This document shows positions 8,954-17,872 of a stretch of 64,000 bases of DNA, one piece after another. The notes under the pieces were generated by a model. It was not told the origin of the DNA. It saw only the letters and a program-made list of their open reading frames with translations, and ran no database searches. The position numbers and the translations under genes were made by a program. This DNA comes from an uncultured Tenacibaculum sp. (GTDB lineage Bacteria > Bacteroidota > Bacteroidia > Flavobacteriales > Flavobacteriaceae). Every line of letters starts with the position of its first letter. The stretch's first letter is position 1. The stretch covers positions 806,001 to 870,000 of the forward strand of contig NZ_CANMMT010000001.1 in NCBI RefSeq assembly GCF_947499065.1, given 5' to 3'.

Positions 8954-9152
8954 TAAATATATTCGGTTTACTACTATTGCTTTTCAAATGGGTTTAACCA
9001 TTTATCTAGGAAGTTTACTAGGTGAATGGTTAGATACCAAATATCCAAACGAAGGAGAGTTATATACTAAAATATGTACACTAGTTGCTGTTTTCTTAGC
9101 AATGTTCTCCGTTATTCAACAAGTTACAAAAATTTCAAAAGAAAATGATTAA
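8922..9152 (+). CDS. atpZ: AtpZ/AtpI family protein
   Basis: The 76-residue protein has two transmembrane helices (about 18-33 and 46-64). Between them lies the pattern GSLLGEWLDTKYPNEG, which resembles the AtpZ/AtpI group (G--LG--LD). These proteins sit at the head of F-type ATP synthase operons and have been linked to c-ring assembly and Mg2+/Ca2+ uptake. The start ATG lies within the end of the bactofilin gene in another frame, and its stop overlaps the next gene by 8 bp, so translation is probably coupled. Confidence 0.85.
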   Translation: MSKNSKRKPLNKYIRFTTIAFQMGLTIYLGSLLGEWLDTKYPNEGELYTKICTLVAVFLAMFSVIQQVTKISKEND

Positions 9153-9525
9153 ACGAATTTTGTTCTTTATTGCTGCAGTAATTTTAACACTAGCAATAAG
9201 TTACATTCCGCACAACTATGTTTTAGCTTCAAAAGAAATTCAATTATCATTTTCACTATTTGCAGTATATATATTTCATGTTATAGCAGCAATTATAGTA
9301 TATTTTATAGTTGAATTTATAGCAGATAAGATGCCTAATCAGGCTGGATATGCGTATTTAGCATCCATATTTTTAAAAATTGGATTTTTTGTATTGATTT
9401 TTCAAGCTTCGGTCTTCGCAAATGAACAACTAACTAAGCCAGAAAGATTTTCATTAGTAATTCCATTATTTTTATTTTTAATTCTAGAAGCAATTGCTGT
9501 TTCAAAACTATTGAATAGCAAATAG
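9145..9525 (+). CDS. Small four-helix membrane protein preceding the atp operon
   Basis: The 126-residue protein has four predicted membrane helices (about 5-22, 32-54, 66-88 and 100-119). Its position, between AtpZ and ATP synthase subunit a and overlapping AtpZ by 8 bp, is that of the AtpI/subunit I group, whose members aid c-ring assembly. Sequence identity to classical AtpI is not obvious to me, so this is a positional inference. The next gene (atpB) has its own promoter, so this is probably the last gene of the sprE transcript, with read-through possible. Confidence 0.75.
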   Translation: MIKRILFFIAAVILTLAISYIPHNYVLASKEIQLSFSLFAVYIFHVIAAIIVYFIVEFIADKMPNQAGYAYLASIFLKIGFFVLIFQASVFANEQLTKPERFSLVIPLFLFLILEAIAVSKLLNSK

Positions 9526-9580
9526 TTTCATGTTTTTTTTACTTTAAAATATCTTTTGAAAAACTAAGATAAAAAAAGGG

Positions 9581-9610
9581 TTTGTAGTTTTAATTAAATG
9601 TGTACCTTTG
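9581..9610 (+). promoter_or_regulatory. Bacteroidota sigma-A promoter of the ATP synthase operon
   Basis: TTTG at 9581-9584 and TACCTTTG at 9603-9610 are separated by 18 bp, an ideal match to the flavobacterial TTG-N17-23-TAnnTTTG consensus. The box ends 40 bp before the atpB start. It is the best-formed vegetative promoter seen in the window. Confidence 0.82.
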
Positions 9611-9650
9611 CACGGAAATTTAGAGACCATAACCCTATATTAAAAAAGGC

Positions 9651-10796
9651 ATGATGATAGCACAAAAATCTATCAAGTTTTTTACAGTCTTAGCACTAGT
9701 TTTTACTTCATTCACAGCATTTGCTGGTGGTGGAGAAAAAAAATCTTCAGAAAATGATGGTGGAAGAGTAAACACCAAGAAAGAAATCAACGATTACATT
9801 AAGCATCACTTAGCAGATTCACATGATTTTGCTTTCTATTCGTATACGAATGATGCAGGTGAAAGAAAACACGTAGGTTTTCCATTACCAGTAATTGTTA
9901 AAACAAGCAAAGGAATTAAGTTTTTTATGTCGTCTAAATTCCATCATAATGATGATGGGACAGTTATCGTTGATGCTGGAGATGTAAAATTAGTTAAGAT
10001 TCATAGTAAAATTTATGAGTTAGATGCAGGAGCTGCTGAGGTTGCTTTTGATGAAACTCACCATGCAACAAATGCACACAAAGTATTAGATTTTTCTATT
10101 ACTAAGAGTGTTTTTGGAATGTTATTCGCAGGGTTGTTAATGTTTTTAGGGTTTAACTCTTTAGCTAAAGGTTATAAAAAAGGAGCAATTCCAACTGGAG
10201 TTGGTCGTGTATTAGAGCCATTAGTGTTATATGTAAGAGATGAAATCGCAAGACCTAATATTGGAGAAAAGAAGTATAAGAGATTTATGCCTTATTTATT
10301 AACGGTATTTTTCTTTATCTGGATATTAAACTTATTAGGGTTAACTCCGTTAGGATTTAACGTTACAGGTCAGATTGCTGTAACAGCTTGTTTAGCAATA
10401 TTTACATTAGTAGTATACATCTCAAGTGGTACAAAAGATTTTTGGGCGCACACTTTATGGATGCCAGGAGTTCCTGTAGTTTTAAGACCAATATTAGCAA
10501 TAATAGAATTAGTAGGTTTTATTTTAATTAAGCCGTTTTCATTACTAGTACGTTTATTTGCAAATATTACAGCGGGACACTTCGTAGTAATGAGTTTAAT
10601 AGCGTTAATGATGACTTTAAAAGCTCAGTTTGGAGGAGTTGCTTCAACAGGGATTTCATTAGTGTTAACATTATTTATTTCAGTAATTGAAATATTAGTA
10701 GCCTTCTTACAAGCATTTATTTTCACAATGTTATCTGCTTTATTTATCGGTATGGCAGTAGAAGAGCACGATCACGAGCATGCAGATGCTCACTAA
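9651..10796 (+). CDS. atpB: F0F1 ATP synthase subunit a
   Basis: The 381-residue proton-channel subunit carries a signal peptide (about 1-25) and a periplasmic extension of some 120 residues, as usual in Bacteroidota, before the membrane helices from about 150 on. The essential arginine is R301 in LLVRLFANITAGH. The residue nine later, where E. coli has E219, is H310, and the position equivalent to E. coli H245 is E347 in SVIEILVAFLQAF. The two polar residues are thus exchanged, as in many other bacteria and in mitochondria. The C-terminus is rich in His, Glu and Asp. The ATG at 9651 or the next one at 9654 could start the gene. Confidence 0.96.
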   Translation: MMIAQKSIKFFTVLALVFTSFTAFAGGGEKKSSENDGGRVNTKKEINDYIKHHLADSHDFAFYSYTNDAGERKHVGFPLPVIVKTSKGIKFFMSSKFHHNDDGTVIVDAGDVKLVKIHSKIYELDAGAAEVAFDETHHATNAHKVLDFSITKSVFGMLFAGLLMFLGFNSLAKGYKKGAIPTGVGRVLEPLVLYVRDEIARPNIGEKKYKRFMPYLLTVFFFIWILNLLGLTPLGFNVTGQIAVTACLAIFTLVVYISSGTKDFWAHTLWMPGVPVVLRPILAIIELVGFILIKPFSLLVRLFANITAGHFVVMSLIALMMTLKAQFGGVASTGISLVLTLFISVIEILVAFLQAFIFTMLSALFIGMAVEEHDHEHADAH

Positions 10797-10826
10797 GAAT
10801 TTAGAATAAGAATTTGTTTAATTTAA

Positions 10827-11030
<204 letters not shown>

Positions 11031-11047
11031 GATTTTAAAAGAAAGAA

Positions 11048-11085
11048 AAACATTTTCCTGTAACGGTTGGTTACAGGAAATGTTT
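11048..11085 (+). promoter_or_regulatory. Stable hairpin between atpE and atpF
   Basis: A near-perfect 16-bp stem (AAACATTTTCCTGTAAC at 11048-11064 against GTTACAGGAAATGTTT at 11070-11085, with one bulged T) closes a five-base loop. It lacks a following T tract, so it is not a standard terminator. Its position inside the operon, just after the c-subunit gene, suggests an mRNA processing or 3'-end stabilising element, or partial attenuation. Confidence 0.7.
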
Positions 11086-11133
11086 TCACAATTAAACAAA
11101 AAGTATTTTTAAAAAGAATTAATTAGATATATA

Positions 11134-11634
11134 ATGGATCAGTTATTAAATGATTTTTCTCCAGGGTTGTTCGTAATGCAACTAGTCGTTTTAGGAATTT
11201 TGTTATTTTTATTAGCAAAGTTTGCATGGAAACCAATTTTAAGCTCTTTAGATGAAAGAGAAGAAGGAATTCAAAATGCATTAGATGAGGCAGAAAATGC
11301 TCGTAAGGAAATGCAAAACTTACAAGCAGATAATGAAAAAATGATCAAAGAAGCACGTGCAGAAAGAGATGCAATGATGAAAGATGCTCGTGAAATTAAA
11401 GATAACATTATCGCTGAGGCAAAAGAAGAAGCTTCTGAACAAGCAGCTATTATGATAGAAAATGCTAAAGCAACTATCAAGCAAGAACAACAAGCTGCAA
11501 TTGCTGAGTTAAAGAAAAATGTTGCTGATTTATCAATCAACATTGCTCAACAAGTAGTAAGAAAAGAATTAACTTCACAAGACGATCAATTAAAGCTTGT
11601 AGAAGGAATGTTAGAAGAGGTTACTTTAAACTAA
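11134..11634 (+). CDS. atpF: F0F1 ATP synthase subunit b
   Basis: The 166-residue peripheral-stalk subunit has one N-terminal membrane helix (about 10-30, MQLVVLGILLFLLAKFAW) and a long charged helix (about 40-135) rich in A, E and K that forms the dimeric coiled coil binding delta. The length is typical. The motif KPILSSLDEREEGIQNAL after the membrane helix is the usual family signature. It is followed by atpH after 7 bp. Confidence 0.95.
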   Translation: MDQLLNDFSPGLFVMQLVVLGILLFLLAKFAWKPILSSLDEREEGIQNALDEAENARKEMQNLQADNEKMIKEARAERDAMMKDAREIKDNIIAEAKEEASEQAAIMIENAKATIKQEQQAAIAELKKNVADLSINIAQQVVRKELTSQDDQLKLVEGMLEEVTLN

Positions 11635-11641
11635 TCAAACA

Positions 11642-12199
11642 ATGAAAGGAGCAAGACCAGCATTACGTTACGCAAAAGCAATTTTAAATCTAGCTAAAGA
11701 AACAGGAAACGAAACTTTAGTAAACGATAACATGAAGTTAATCGTAGATACTATTGCAGAGAGTAGTGAATTAGATACAATGCTTAAAAGCCCTGTAATT
11801 AAAGCTGCAGATAAGCGTAAAGTTTTAGCAGCACTTTTTGGTGACAAAGTAGATAACGTTATAAAAGGTTTATTTAACTTATTAGAAGAAAATAAACGTA
11901 TGATAATGTTAGAGCCAATTGCAAAGCAATATTCTATCATTTACGATTACCACAAGAGTATGCAGGTTGCTAAAGTTACTACAGCAGTAGCTTTAACAAA
12001 AGAACTAGAAGATAAAATACAAGCAAAGATTGTAGAACTTACAGGAAACAGTGCTAGTATAGAAAATATAGTAAATCCAGAAATTTTAGGAGGATTTATT
12101 TTACGTGTTGGAGATGTGCAGTATGATGCAAGTATCTCTAATCAATTTAATGAATTAAGAAGAGAATTTGACAACAGTCATTATATTCCACAAATTTAA
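11642..12199 (+). CDS. atpH: F0F1 ATP synthase subunit delta
   Basis: The 185-residue soluble subunit joins the peripheral stalk (b) to the top of the alpha3beta3 head. Its N-terminal helical domain (RPALRYAKAILNLAKE) and C-terminal ending GGFILRVGDVQYDASI (about 150-165) are the family's usual signatures. It lies 7 bp after atpF and 21 bp before atpA. Nothing is unusual. Confidence 0.95.
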   Translation: MKGARPALRYAKAILNLAKETGNETLVNDNMKLIVDTIAESSELDTMLKSPVIKAADKRKVLAALFGDKVDNVIKGLFNLLEENKRMIMLEPIAKQYSIIYDYHKSMQVAKVTTAVALTKELEDKIQAKIVELTGNSASIENIVNPEILGGFILRVGDVQYDASISNQFNELRREFDNSHYIPQI

Positions 12200-12220
12200 T
12201 TATACATCAAAAGAAATAAG

Positions 12221-13801
12221 ATGGCAGCAATTAAACCAGCTGAAGTATCAGCAATTTTAAAGGAACAATTAACAAATTTCGAGTCAAAAGCTTCATTAAA
12301 TGAAGTAGGTACAGTATTACAAGTAGGTGATGGTATTGCTCGTGTTTATGGTTTATCTAACGTACAATATGGAGAGTTAGTTGAATTCGATAACGGATTA
12401 GAAGGTATCGTATTAAACTTAGAAGAAGACAATGCAGGGGTTGTATTATTAGGAGCTTCTACATCAGTAAGAGAAGGTTCTACTGTTAAGCGTACAGAAA
12501 GAATTGCTTCTTTAAGAGCTGGAGAAGGAATCGCAGGACGTGTTGTAAACACTTTAGGTCAACCAATTGATGGTAAAGGACCAATCGAAGGAACAACTTA
12601 CGAAATGCCTTTAGAGCGTAGAGCACCAGGGGTAATTTACCGTGAGCCTGTAACTGAGCCAATGCAAACTGGTATCAAGTCTATTGATGCAATGATTCCT
12701 GTAGGACGTGGACAACGTGAGTTAATCATTGGAGACCGTCAAACTGGTAAATCAACAGTTGCTATTGACACAATCTTAAATCAAAAAGAATTTTATGATG
12801 CAGGACAACCAGTGTACTGTATCTATGTAGCTATTGGTCAAAAAGCTTCTACTGTAGCAGCAATTGCTAGTATGTTAGAAGAAAAAGGAGCTTTAGCTTA
12901 TACAACTATCGTTGCTGCAAATGCATCTGATCCTGCACCAATGCAGGTATATGCACCATTCGCAGGAGCTGCAATTGGAGAATATTTCCGTGATACTGGT
13001 AGACCAGCATTAATTGTTTATGATGATTTATCTAAGCAAGCAGTAGCTTACCGTGAGGTATCTTTATTATTAAGAAGACCACCAGGACGTGAGGCTTACC
13101 CAGGGGATGTATTCTACTTACACTCAAGATTATTAGAGCGTGCTGCAAAAGTTATAAATGATGATAAAATTGCAAGTGAAATGAACGATTTACCAGATTC
13201 ATTAAAAGGAATCGTAAAAGGTGGAGGTTCTTTAACTGCATTACCAATTATTGAAACACAAGCAGGAGACGTATCAGCATATATTCCAACAAACGTAATT
13301 TCGATTACTGATGGACAGATTTTCTTAGAGTCTGATTTATTTAACTCTGGTGTACGTCCAGCAATTAACGTAGGTATTTCTGTATCACGTGTAGGAGGTA
13401 ACGCACAGATTAAATCAATGAAGAAAGTATCTGGTACATTAAAATTAGATCAAGCTCAGTTCCGTGAGTTAGAAGCGTTCGCTAAGTTTGGTTCTGATTT
13501 AGATGCAGCTACTATGAGTGTAATTTCTAAAGGACAACGTAACGTTGAAATTTTAAAGCAAGCTCAAAACGATCCTTTTACTGTAGAAGATCAGATTGCA
13601 ATCATTTATGCAGGTTCTAAGAACTTATTAAAAGATGTACCTGTAAACAAGGTAAAAGAGTTTGAAAAAGATTATATCGAGTATTTAAATGCTAAGCATA
13701 GAGATACTTTAGATGTATTGAAATCAGGAAAATTAACTGATGAAGTAACTGATGCTTTAACATCAGCTGCAGCAGAAATTTCTGCTAAATTTTCAAACTA
13801 A
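12221..13801 (+). CDS. atpA: F0F1 ATP synthase subunit alpha
   Basis: The 526-residue subunit is the non-catalytic nucleotide-binding part of the F1 head. The P-loop is GDRQTGKS at 171-178, the beta-barrel domain fills about 25-95, and the catalytic arginine region is in [14 protein letters not shown] near 386-399. The protein is of normal length. Codon use changes visibly to a more biased set (many GTA, GGA, CGT), as expected for a highly expressed gene. The next gene in the strand is a methyltransferase, not atpG, after a 54-bp gap. Confidence 0.97.
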   Translation: MAAIKPAEVSAILKEQLTNFESKASLNEVGTVLQVGDGIARVYGLSNVQYGELVEFDNGLEGIVLNLEEDNAGVVLLGASTSVREGSTVKRTERIASLRAGEGIAGRVVNTLGQPIDGKGPIEGTTYEMPLERRAPGVIYREPVTEPMQTGIKSIDAMIPVGRGQRELIIGDRQTGKSTVAIDTILNQKEFYDAGQPVYCIYVAIGQKASTVAAIASMLEEKGALAYTTIVAANASDPAPMQVYAPFAGAAIGEYFRDTGRPALIVYDDLSKQAVAYREVSLLLRRPPGREAYPGDVFYLHSRLLERAAKVINDDKIASEMNDLPDSLKGIVKGGGSLTALPIIETQAGDVSAYIPTNVISITDGQIFLESDLFNSGVRPAINVGISVSRVGGNAQIKSMKKVSGTLKLDQAQFRELEAFAKFGSDLDAATMSVISKGQRNVEILKQAQNDPFTVEDQIAIIYAGSKNLLKDVPVNKVKEFEKDYIEYLNAKHRDTLDVLKSGKLTDEVTDALTSAAAEISAKFSN

Positions 13802-13855
13802 ATTTATTTTAAAGTATTATAAATCTCTTTAATAAAGTATAATATATCGTAATCA

Positions 13856-14512
13856 ATGTTTAATAAACTTTTCAAAGACATTATAGAAAAGAAAAAGCAA
13901 CGTAAAATTCAAAAAGAACGTTGTAAGCCTTGGTTTGCGGTTAATGGAGATGAAACTTTACGATTAGATTATAATTTAACAGAAACTTCTGTAGTATTAG
14001 ACTTAGGAGGTTTTAAAGGTAATTTTGCAGAGAGTATTTTTAATAAATACTCTTGCGAAATCTACGTTTTCGAACCAGTAAAATCTTTTTATAATATTAT
14101 AAAAGATAAGTTCAAGGATAATGAGAAAGTAAAACCTTTTCATTACGGATTATCAAATGAAGATAAAGAACTTTATATAAGTAATACAGGAGATGCATCT
14201 TCAGTTTTTATAAAAACAGACGATGCAGAGAAAATTCAATTAAAATCGATTGTAAACTTTATTAAAGATCATAATATTACTAATGTAGATCTTATAAAGA
14301 TTAATATTGAAGGTGGAGAATACGAAGTGTTAGAATCTCTTTTAGAGTCAGGTTTAATTACCAAATTTAAAAATTTACAGATTCAATTCCACGATTTCAT
14401 TATAGATAATGCTAGAGAGCGAATGGAAAACATTCAAAGAAAGTTAGCAGAAACACATGAAATTACCTATCAATATGACTTTGTTTGGGAAAACTGGAAA
14501 ATTAAAAACTAA
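13856..14512 (+). CDS. FkbM family SAM-dependent methyltransferase inside the atp operon
   Basis: The 218-residue protein has the class I methyltransferase fold. Motif I is VVLDLGGFKGNFAES (46-60), the acidic residue after strand 2 is in YVFEPVKSF (70-78), and the FkbM-type segment NVDLIKINIEGGEYEVLESL covers about 142-161. FkbM enzymes mostly O-methylate sugars or polyketides; the substrate here is unknown. It sits between atpA and atpG, 54 bp after the former and 43 bp before the latter, with no terminator or clear promoter, so it should be cotranscribed with the ATP synthase. Its codon use is less biased than that of atpA, which suggests later insertion. Confidence 0.88.
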   Translation: MFNKLFKDIIEKKKQRKIQKERCKPWFAVNGDETLRLDYNLTETSVVLDLGGFKGNFAESIFNKYSCEIYVFEPVKSFYNIIKDKFKDNEKVKPFHYGLSNEDKELYISNTGDASSVFIKTDDAEKIQLKSIVNFIKDHNITNVDLIKINIEGGEYEVLESLLESGLITKFKNLQIQFHDFIIDNARERMENIQRKLAETHEITYQYDFVWENWKIKN

Positions 14513-14555
14513 TTTTTTAGTAAACATTAAAATAGCATACACATAACTAGAAATT

Positions 14556-15416
14556 ATGGCAAACTTAAAAGAAATACGTAATAGAATTACTTCAATTAAA
14601 TCAACAATGCAGATTACCTCTGCCATGAAAATGGTATCGGCTGCAAAGTTGAAAAAAGCTCAAGATGCTATTACAGCAATGCGTCCATATTCATCTAAGC
14701 TTACAGAGTTATTACAAAGCTTAAGTGCTACTTTAGATAGCGATGCAGGTGGAGCATATTCTACGCAGAGAGAAGTAAATAAAGTATTACTAGTTGTAGT
14801 TACTTCTAACAGAGGTTTATGTGGTGGTTTTAACTCATCTATCGTTAAAGAAACAGTAAATACTATTAACACAAAGTATAATGGTGTAGCTGTTGACTTA
14901 ATGACAATAGGTAAAAAAGGTAACGATATCTTATCAAAAGAGAATAATGTAATTGAAAATAGAAACGATATTTTTGATGAATTAACTTTTGATAACGTAG
15001 CTTTAGTTGCTGAAAAATTAATGGATTTATACGTAGATGGTTCTTATGATAGAATAGAATTAATTTACAATAGATTTAAAAATGCTGCAACTCAAATACC
15101 ACAAGTTGAACAGTTTTTACCAATTGAACCAGTAGAAAGTGATGAGAATGTAAATTTAGATTACATCTTCGAACCTTCTAAAGAAGAAATTGTATTAGAG
15201 TTAATACCAAAGTCTTTAAAAACGCAATTATACAAAGCTATCCGTGATTCATTTGCTGCCGAACATGGTGCTCGTATGACTGCAATGCATAAAGCAACTG
15301 ATAATGCTAAAGAATTACGTGACGAATTATTATTAACTTATAATAAAGCTCGTCAAGCTGCAATTACTAACGAAATATTAGAGATTGTTGGTGGTGCAGA
15401 AGCATTGAACAATTAA
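14556..15416 (+). CDS. atpG: F0F1 ATP synthase subunit gamma
   Basis: The 286-residue subunit is the central rotating shaft. The N-terminal helix LKEIRNRITSIKSTMQITSA (4-23) and the C-terminal helix with HKATDNAKELRDELLLTYNK form the coiled coil inside the F1 head, and NRGLCGGFNS (near 87-96) is the family signature. Its stop is followed by a strong terminator, which ends the operon. Beta (atpD) and epsilon (atpC) are not downstream; in Flavobacteria they lie elsewhere on the chromosome. Confidence 0.96.
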   Translation: MANLKEIRNRITSIKSTMQITSAMKMVSAAKLKKAQDAITAMRPYSSKLTELLQSLSATLDSDAGGAYSTQREVNKVLLVVVTSNRGLCGGFNSSIVKETVNTINTKYNGVAVDLMTIGKKGNDILSKENNVIENRNDIFDELTFDNVALVAEKLMDLYVDGSYDRIELIYNRFKNAATQIPQVEQFLPIEPVESDENVNLDYIFEPSKEEIVLELIPKSLKTQLYKAIRDSFAAEHGARMTAMHKATDNAKELRDELLLTYNKARQAAITNEILEIVGGAEALNN

Positions 15417-15440
15417 GGATAAAACTTATCTATATATTGA

Positions 15441-15468
15441 AAAGCGAACCAAGAGGTTCGCTTTTTTT
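15441..15468 (+). terminator. Rho-independent terminator of the atp operon
   Basis: Arms AAAGCGAACC (15441-15450) and GGTTCGCTTT (15455-15464) enclose an AAGA loop and run into a T tract. The left arm reappears in the terminator after the next gene. Confidence 0.92.
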
Positions 15469-15470
15469 GT

Positions 15471-15478
15471 TAAATTTG
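15471..15478 (+). promoter_or_regulatory. Putative -7 promoter box
   Basis: TAAATTTG fits TAnnTTTG and lies 26 bp before the next start, immediately after the atp terminator. No -33 TTG is seen at normal spacing. Confidence 0.5.
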
Positions 15479-15504
15479 CCAAACAAAAATCAAAAAATTC
15501 CACT

Positions 15505-16041
15505 ATGAAAAAGACATTACTTTTTGTATTTATAGCTTTTATAACCAATAGTATTCTTTCACAAGAAACGAAAGAAGAAAAGAAAGAAAACATTAAATCA
15601 ATTAATCTTACTGAGAAAACTTCAAAGGATGTTCCTTTTAGGATAATAGAAGAAGCTCCAATTCACCCTAATTGCGAAGGATTAAGCTTAGAAAAAGATA
15701 AAAGAAGATGTTTAAATACAATGATGATTAAACATGTACAAAAGCATTTCAATATTGGCTTAGCAAAATGTATTGAAAAAAAAATGATATATAATAAAAA
15801 ATATAAAAGGGATGAGCTTAGGTGTATTGGTCTTAGCCCTGGTAAAAAGAGAATTTATATTCAGTTTAAAATTGATTATTCAGGGGAAATAGTTAGTATA
15901 AACGTAAGAGCTCCACATCCTAAGCTAGAAAAAGAAGGTGAAAGAATAGCAAAGTTAATACCAAAGATGATACCTGGTAAACAAAAAGGAGAACCAGTAA
16001 GGGTAGGATATACTTTACCTATTACCTTTAATGTAGATTAA
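15505..16041 (+). CDS. Secreted protein with a TonB-like C-terminal domain
   Basis: The 178-residue protein has a signal peptide (about 1-19, SILSQ) and a C-terminal region resembling the energy-transducer TonB fold: VPFRIIEEAPIHPNCEG, then KRIYIQFKIDYSGEIVSINV, then VGYTLPITFNVD. It has no membrane anchor or proline-rich linker, so it is not a complete TonB. Such stand-alone TonB-C-like secreted proteins recur in Flavobacteria with unknown roles. It contains five cysteines after the signal, which could form disulfides in the periplasm. The gene is monocistronic, bounded by terminators with matching left arms. Confidence 0.78.
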   Translation: MKKTLLFVFIAFITNSILSQETKEEKKENIKSINLTEKTSKDVPFRIIEEAPIHPNCEGLSLEKDKRRCLNTMMIKHVQKHFNIGLAKCIEKKMIYNKKYKRDELRCIGLSPGKKRIYIQFKIDYSGEIVSINVRAPHPKLEKEGERIAKLIPKMIPGKQKGEPVRVGYTLPITFNVD

Positions 16042-16045
16042 TAAA

Positions 16046-16075
16046 AAAGCGAACCTAAAATAAGTTCGTTTTTTT
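16046..16075. terminator. Bidirectional terminator between the TonB-like gene and dxs
   Basis: Arms AAAGCGAAC (16046-16054) and GTTCGTTTT (16064-16072), with one G-U pair, are flanked by A and T tracts, so the hairpin can stop both the forward gene and dxs on the reverse strand. The left arm equals that of the atp terminator. Confidence 0.78.
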
Positions 16076-17846
16076 ATTTTAAAAGTTCTTCAATTGTATT
16101 TTGAATAGAACCTATATCTATTTTACATTGCTTTTGTAGTTCATCTATAGTACCATGATGAATAAATTCATCAGGAACACCTAAAAGCTTTATTTGGCCT
16201 CTATAATTTAATTCAGATGCCTCTTCCAAAATAGCACTACCTAAGCCTCCTTTAACAGTCCCGTCTTCAATAGTTATAATACTATCAAATTTATTAAAGA
16301 TTACTTCAAGTAGCTTTTTATCTAGAGGTTTTATAAATCGTATATCGTAATGCGCTATAGAATATTTGTTTTTTGTCTTTTTTATGGCTTCTGAGACATT
16401 GTTAGCAATTGTACCACTAGATAGAATAGCTAAGTCATTTCCTTCTTTTAAACAAATGTTTTCGCCAATGTTTATTTTTTTGAAAGGAAGTTTCCATTCT
16501 TCAAGTTTACCTTTTCCTCTAGGATAACGGATAGCTATAGGTTTATCAATTTCTAACTGTACTGTATACATAATGTTTCGCAATTCAATTTCATTTCGAG
16601 GGGCAAAAATGTGTAAGTTAGGAATGCAACGTAGATAAGCTAAATCAAAGACTCCATGATGCGTGGCTCCATCTTGTCCAACTAAACCAGCCCTATCTAA
16701 ACAAAAAATAACAGGTAAGTTTTGCAAAGCAACATCGTGTATTATTTGATCATAAGCACGTTGTAAAAATGTGGAGTAAATATTACAAAAAGGAATCACA
16801 CCTTGAGTAGCCATACCGGCAGCTAAAGTTACTGCATGCTGTTCGGCAATACCCACATCAAAAGTACGTTCAGGAAATTTCTCTAACATAAATTTTAAAG
16901 AGCTTCCAGTAAGCATAGCAGGTGTAATTCCTACTATTTTTTCATTTTGTTCGGCTAATTCTACAATAGTTTTTCCAAACACATCTTGAAACTTAGTGAA
17001 TTTACTAGCTTCTTTTGGTAAAACATCTCCAGAGACTTTATCAAATTTTCCTGGAGCATGATATTTTACTTGATCTTGCTCGGCTTGTCTAAGACCTTTT
17101 CCTTTAGTAGTAATTACATGTAAAAACTTCGGGCCTTTAATTTGTTTTAATCTGTTAAGTTCTAATAAAAGTTCTTCAAAATTATGACCGTCAATTGGAC
17201 CAGAATAATCAAAATTGAGTCCCTCAAAAATATTGTGTTGTTCAATATCAGATCGAGTAGATTTTATTCGAGTTAAGTAATGCTTCAAAGCTCCAACTGA
17301 AGGGTCAATACCAATAGCATTATCGTTTAAAATAACCAACAAGTTAGCGTTGGTATCTCCAGCATGGTTTAAAGCTTCAAAAGCCATTCCACTAGCAATA
17401 GAGGCGTCACCAATTACGGCAATATGATGTTTTTCTTCTCCTTGTAATTTGGAAGCGATAGCCATTCCTAAAGCAGCAGAAATTGAAGTAGATGAATGCC
17501 CAACTCCAAAAGTGTCATAAGTACTTTCTGAACGTTTAGGGAAACCAGAAATTCCATGTAATTGACGATTAGTATGGAAAATATCTTTTCTACCAGTTAA
17601 AATTTTATGTCCATAAGCCTGATGTCCAACATCCCAGACTAATTGATCTGTTGGTGTATTAAAGATATAATGCAAAGCAATAGTAAGTTCAACAACACCT
17701 AAACTGGCACCTAAATGACCTTCTTTAGTTGCAACTACATCAATAATAAACTCACGTAATTCCTTGGCTAATAAAGGCAATTCATCATTGTTTAATTGTC
17801 TTATATCCTTAGGAAAATTAATATTTTTTAACAGCTTTTTTGGCAT
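16074..17846 (-). CDS. dxs: 1-deoxy-D-xylulose-5-phosphate synthase
   Basis: The 590-residue enzyme makes DXP from pyruvate and glyceraldehyde 3-phosphate with thiamine diphosphate, the first step of the MEP isoprenoid pathway. The family signatures are present: KEGHLGASLGVVELTIAL near 40, DVGHQAYGHK, and the TPP-binding stretch GDASIASGMAFEALNHAG ending in LNDN near 175. In the TPP motif the usual GDG is GDA, the form I know from Bacteroidota. The transketolase C-terminal domain is complete. It is transcribed alone, with a -7 box four bases before the ATG that suggests a near-leaderless mRNA. Confidence 0.96.
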   Translation of the reverse strand: MPKKLLKNINFPKDIRQLNNDELPLLAKELREFIIDVVATKEGHLGASLGVVELTIALHYIFNTPTDQLVWDVGHQAYGHKILTGRKDIFHTNRQLHGISGFPKRSESTYDTFGVGHSSTSISAALGMAIASKLQGEEKHHIAVIGDASIASGMAFEALNHAGDTNANLLVILNDNAIGIDPSVGALKHYLTRIKSTRSDIEQHNIFEGLNFDYSGPIDGHNFEELLLELNRLKQIKGPKFLHVITTKGKGLRQAEQDQVKYHAPGKFDKVSGDVLPKEASKFTKFQDVFGKTIVELAEQNEKIVGITPAMLTGSSLKFMLEKFPERTFDVGIAEQHAVTLAAGMATQGVIPFCNIYSTFLQRAYDQIIHDVALQNLPVIFCLDRAGLVGQDGATHHGVFDLAYLRCIPNLHIFAPRNEIELRNIMYTVQLEIDKPIAIRYPRGKGKLEEWKLPFKKINIGENICLKEGNDLAILSSGTIANNVSEAIKKTKNKYSIAHYDIRFIKPLDKKLLEVIFNKFDSIITIEDGTVKGGLGSAILEEASELNYRGQIKLLGVPDEFIHHGTIDELQKQCKIDIGSIQNTIEELLK

Positions 17847-17850
17847 AGCA

Positions 17851-17858
17851 CAAATGTA
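17851..17858 (-). promoter_or_regulatory. -7 promoter box of dxs
   Basis: On the reverse strand the sequence TACATTTG (CAAATGTA on the plus strand) matches TAnnTTTG and is followed by only four bases and the dxs ATG. The transcript should begin at or next to the start codon. Confidence 0.62.
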
Positions 17859-17872
17859 CTAAAACTTTGTTG

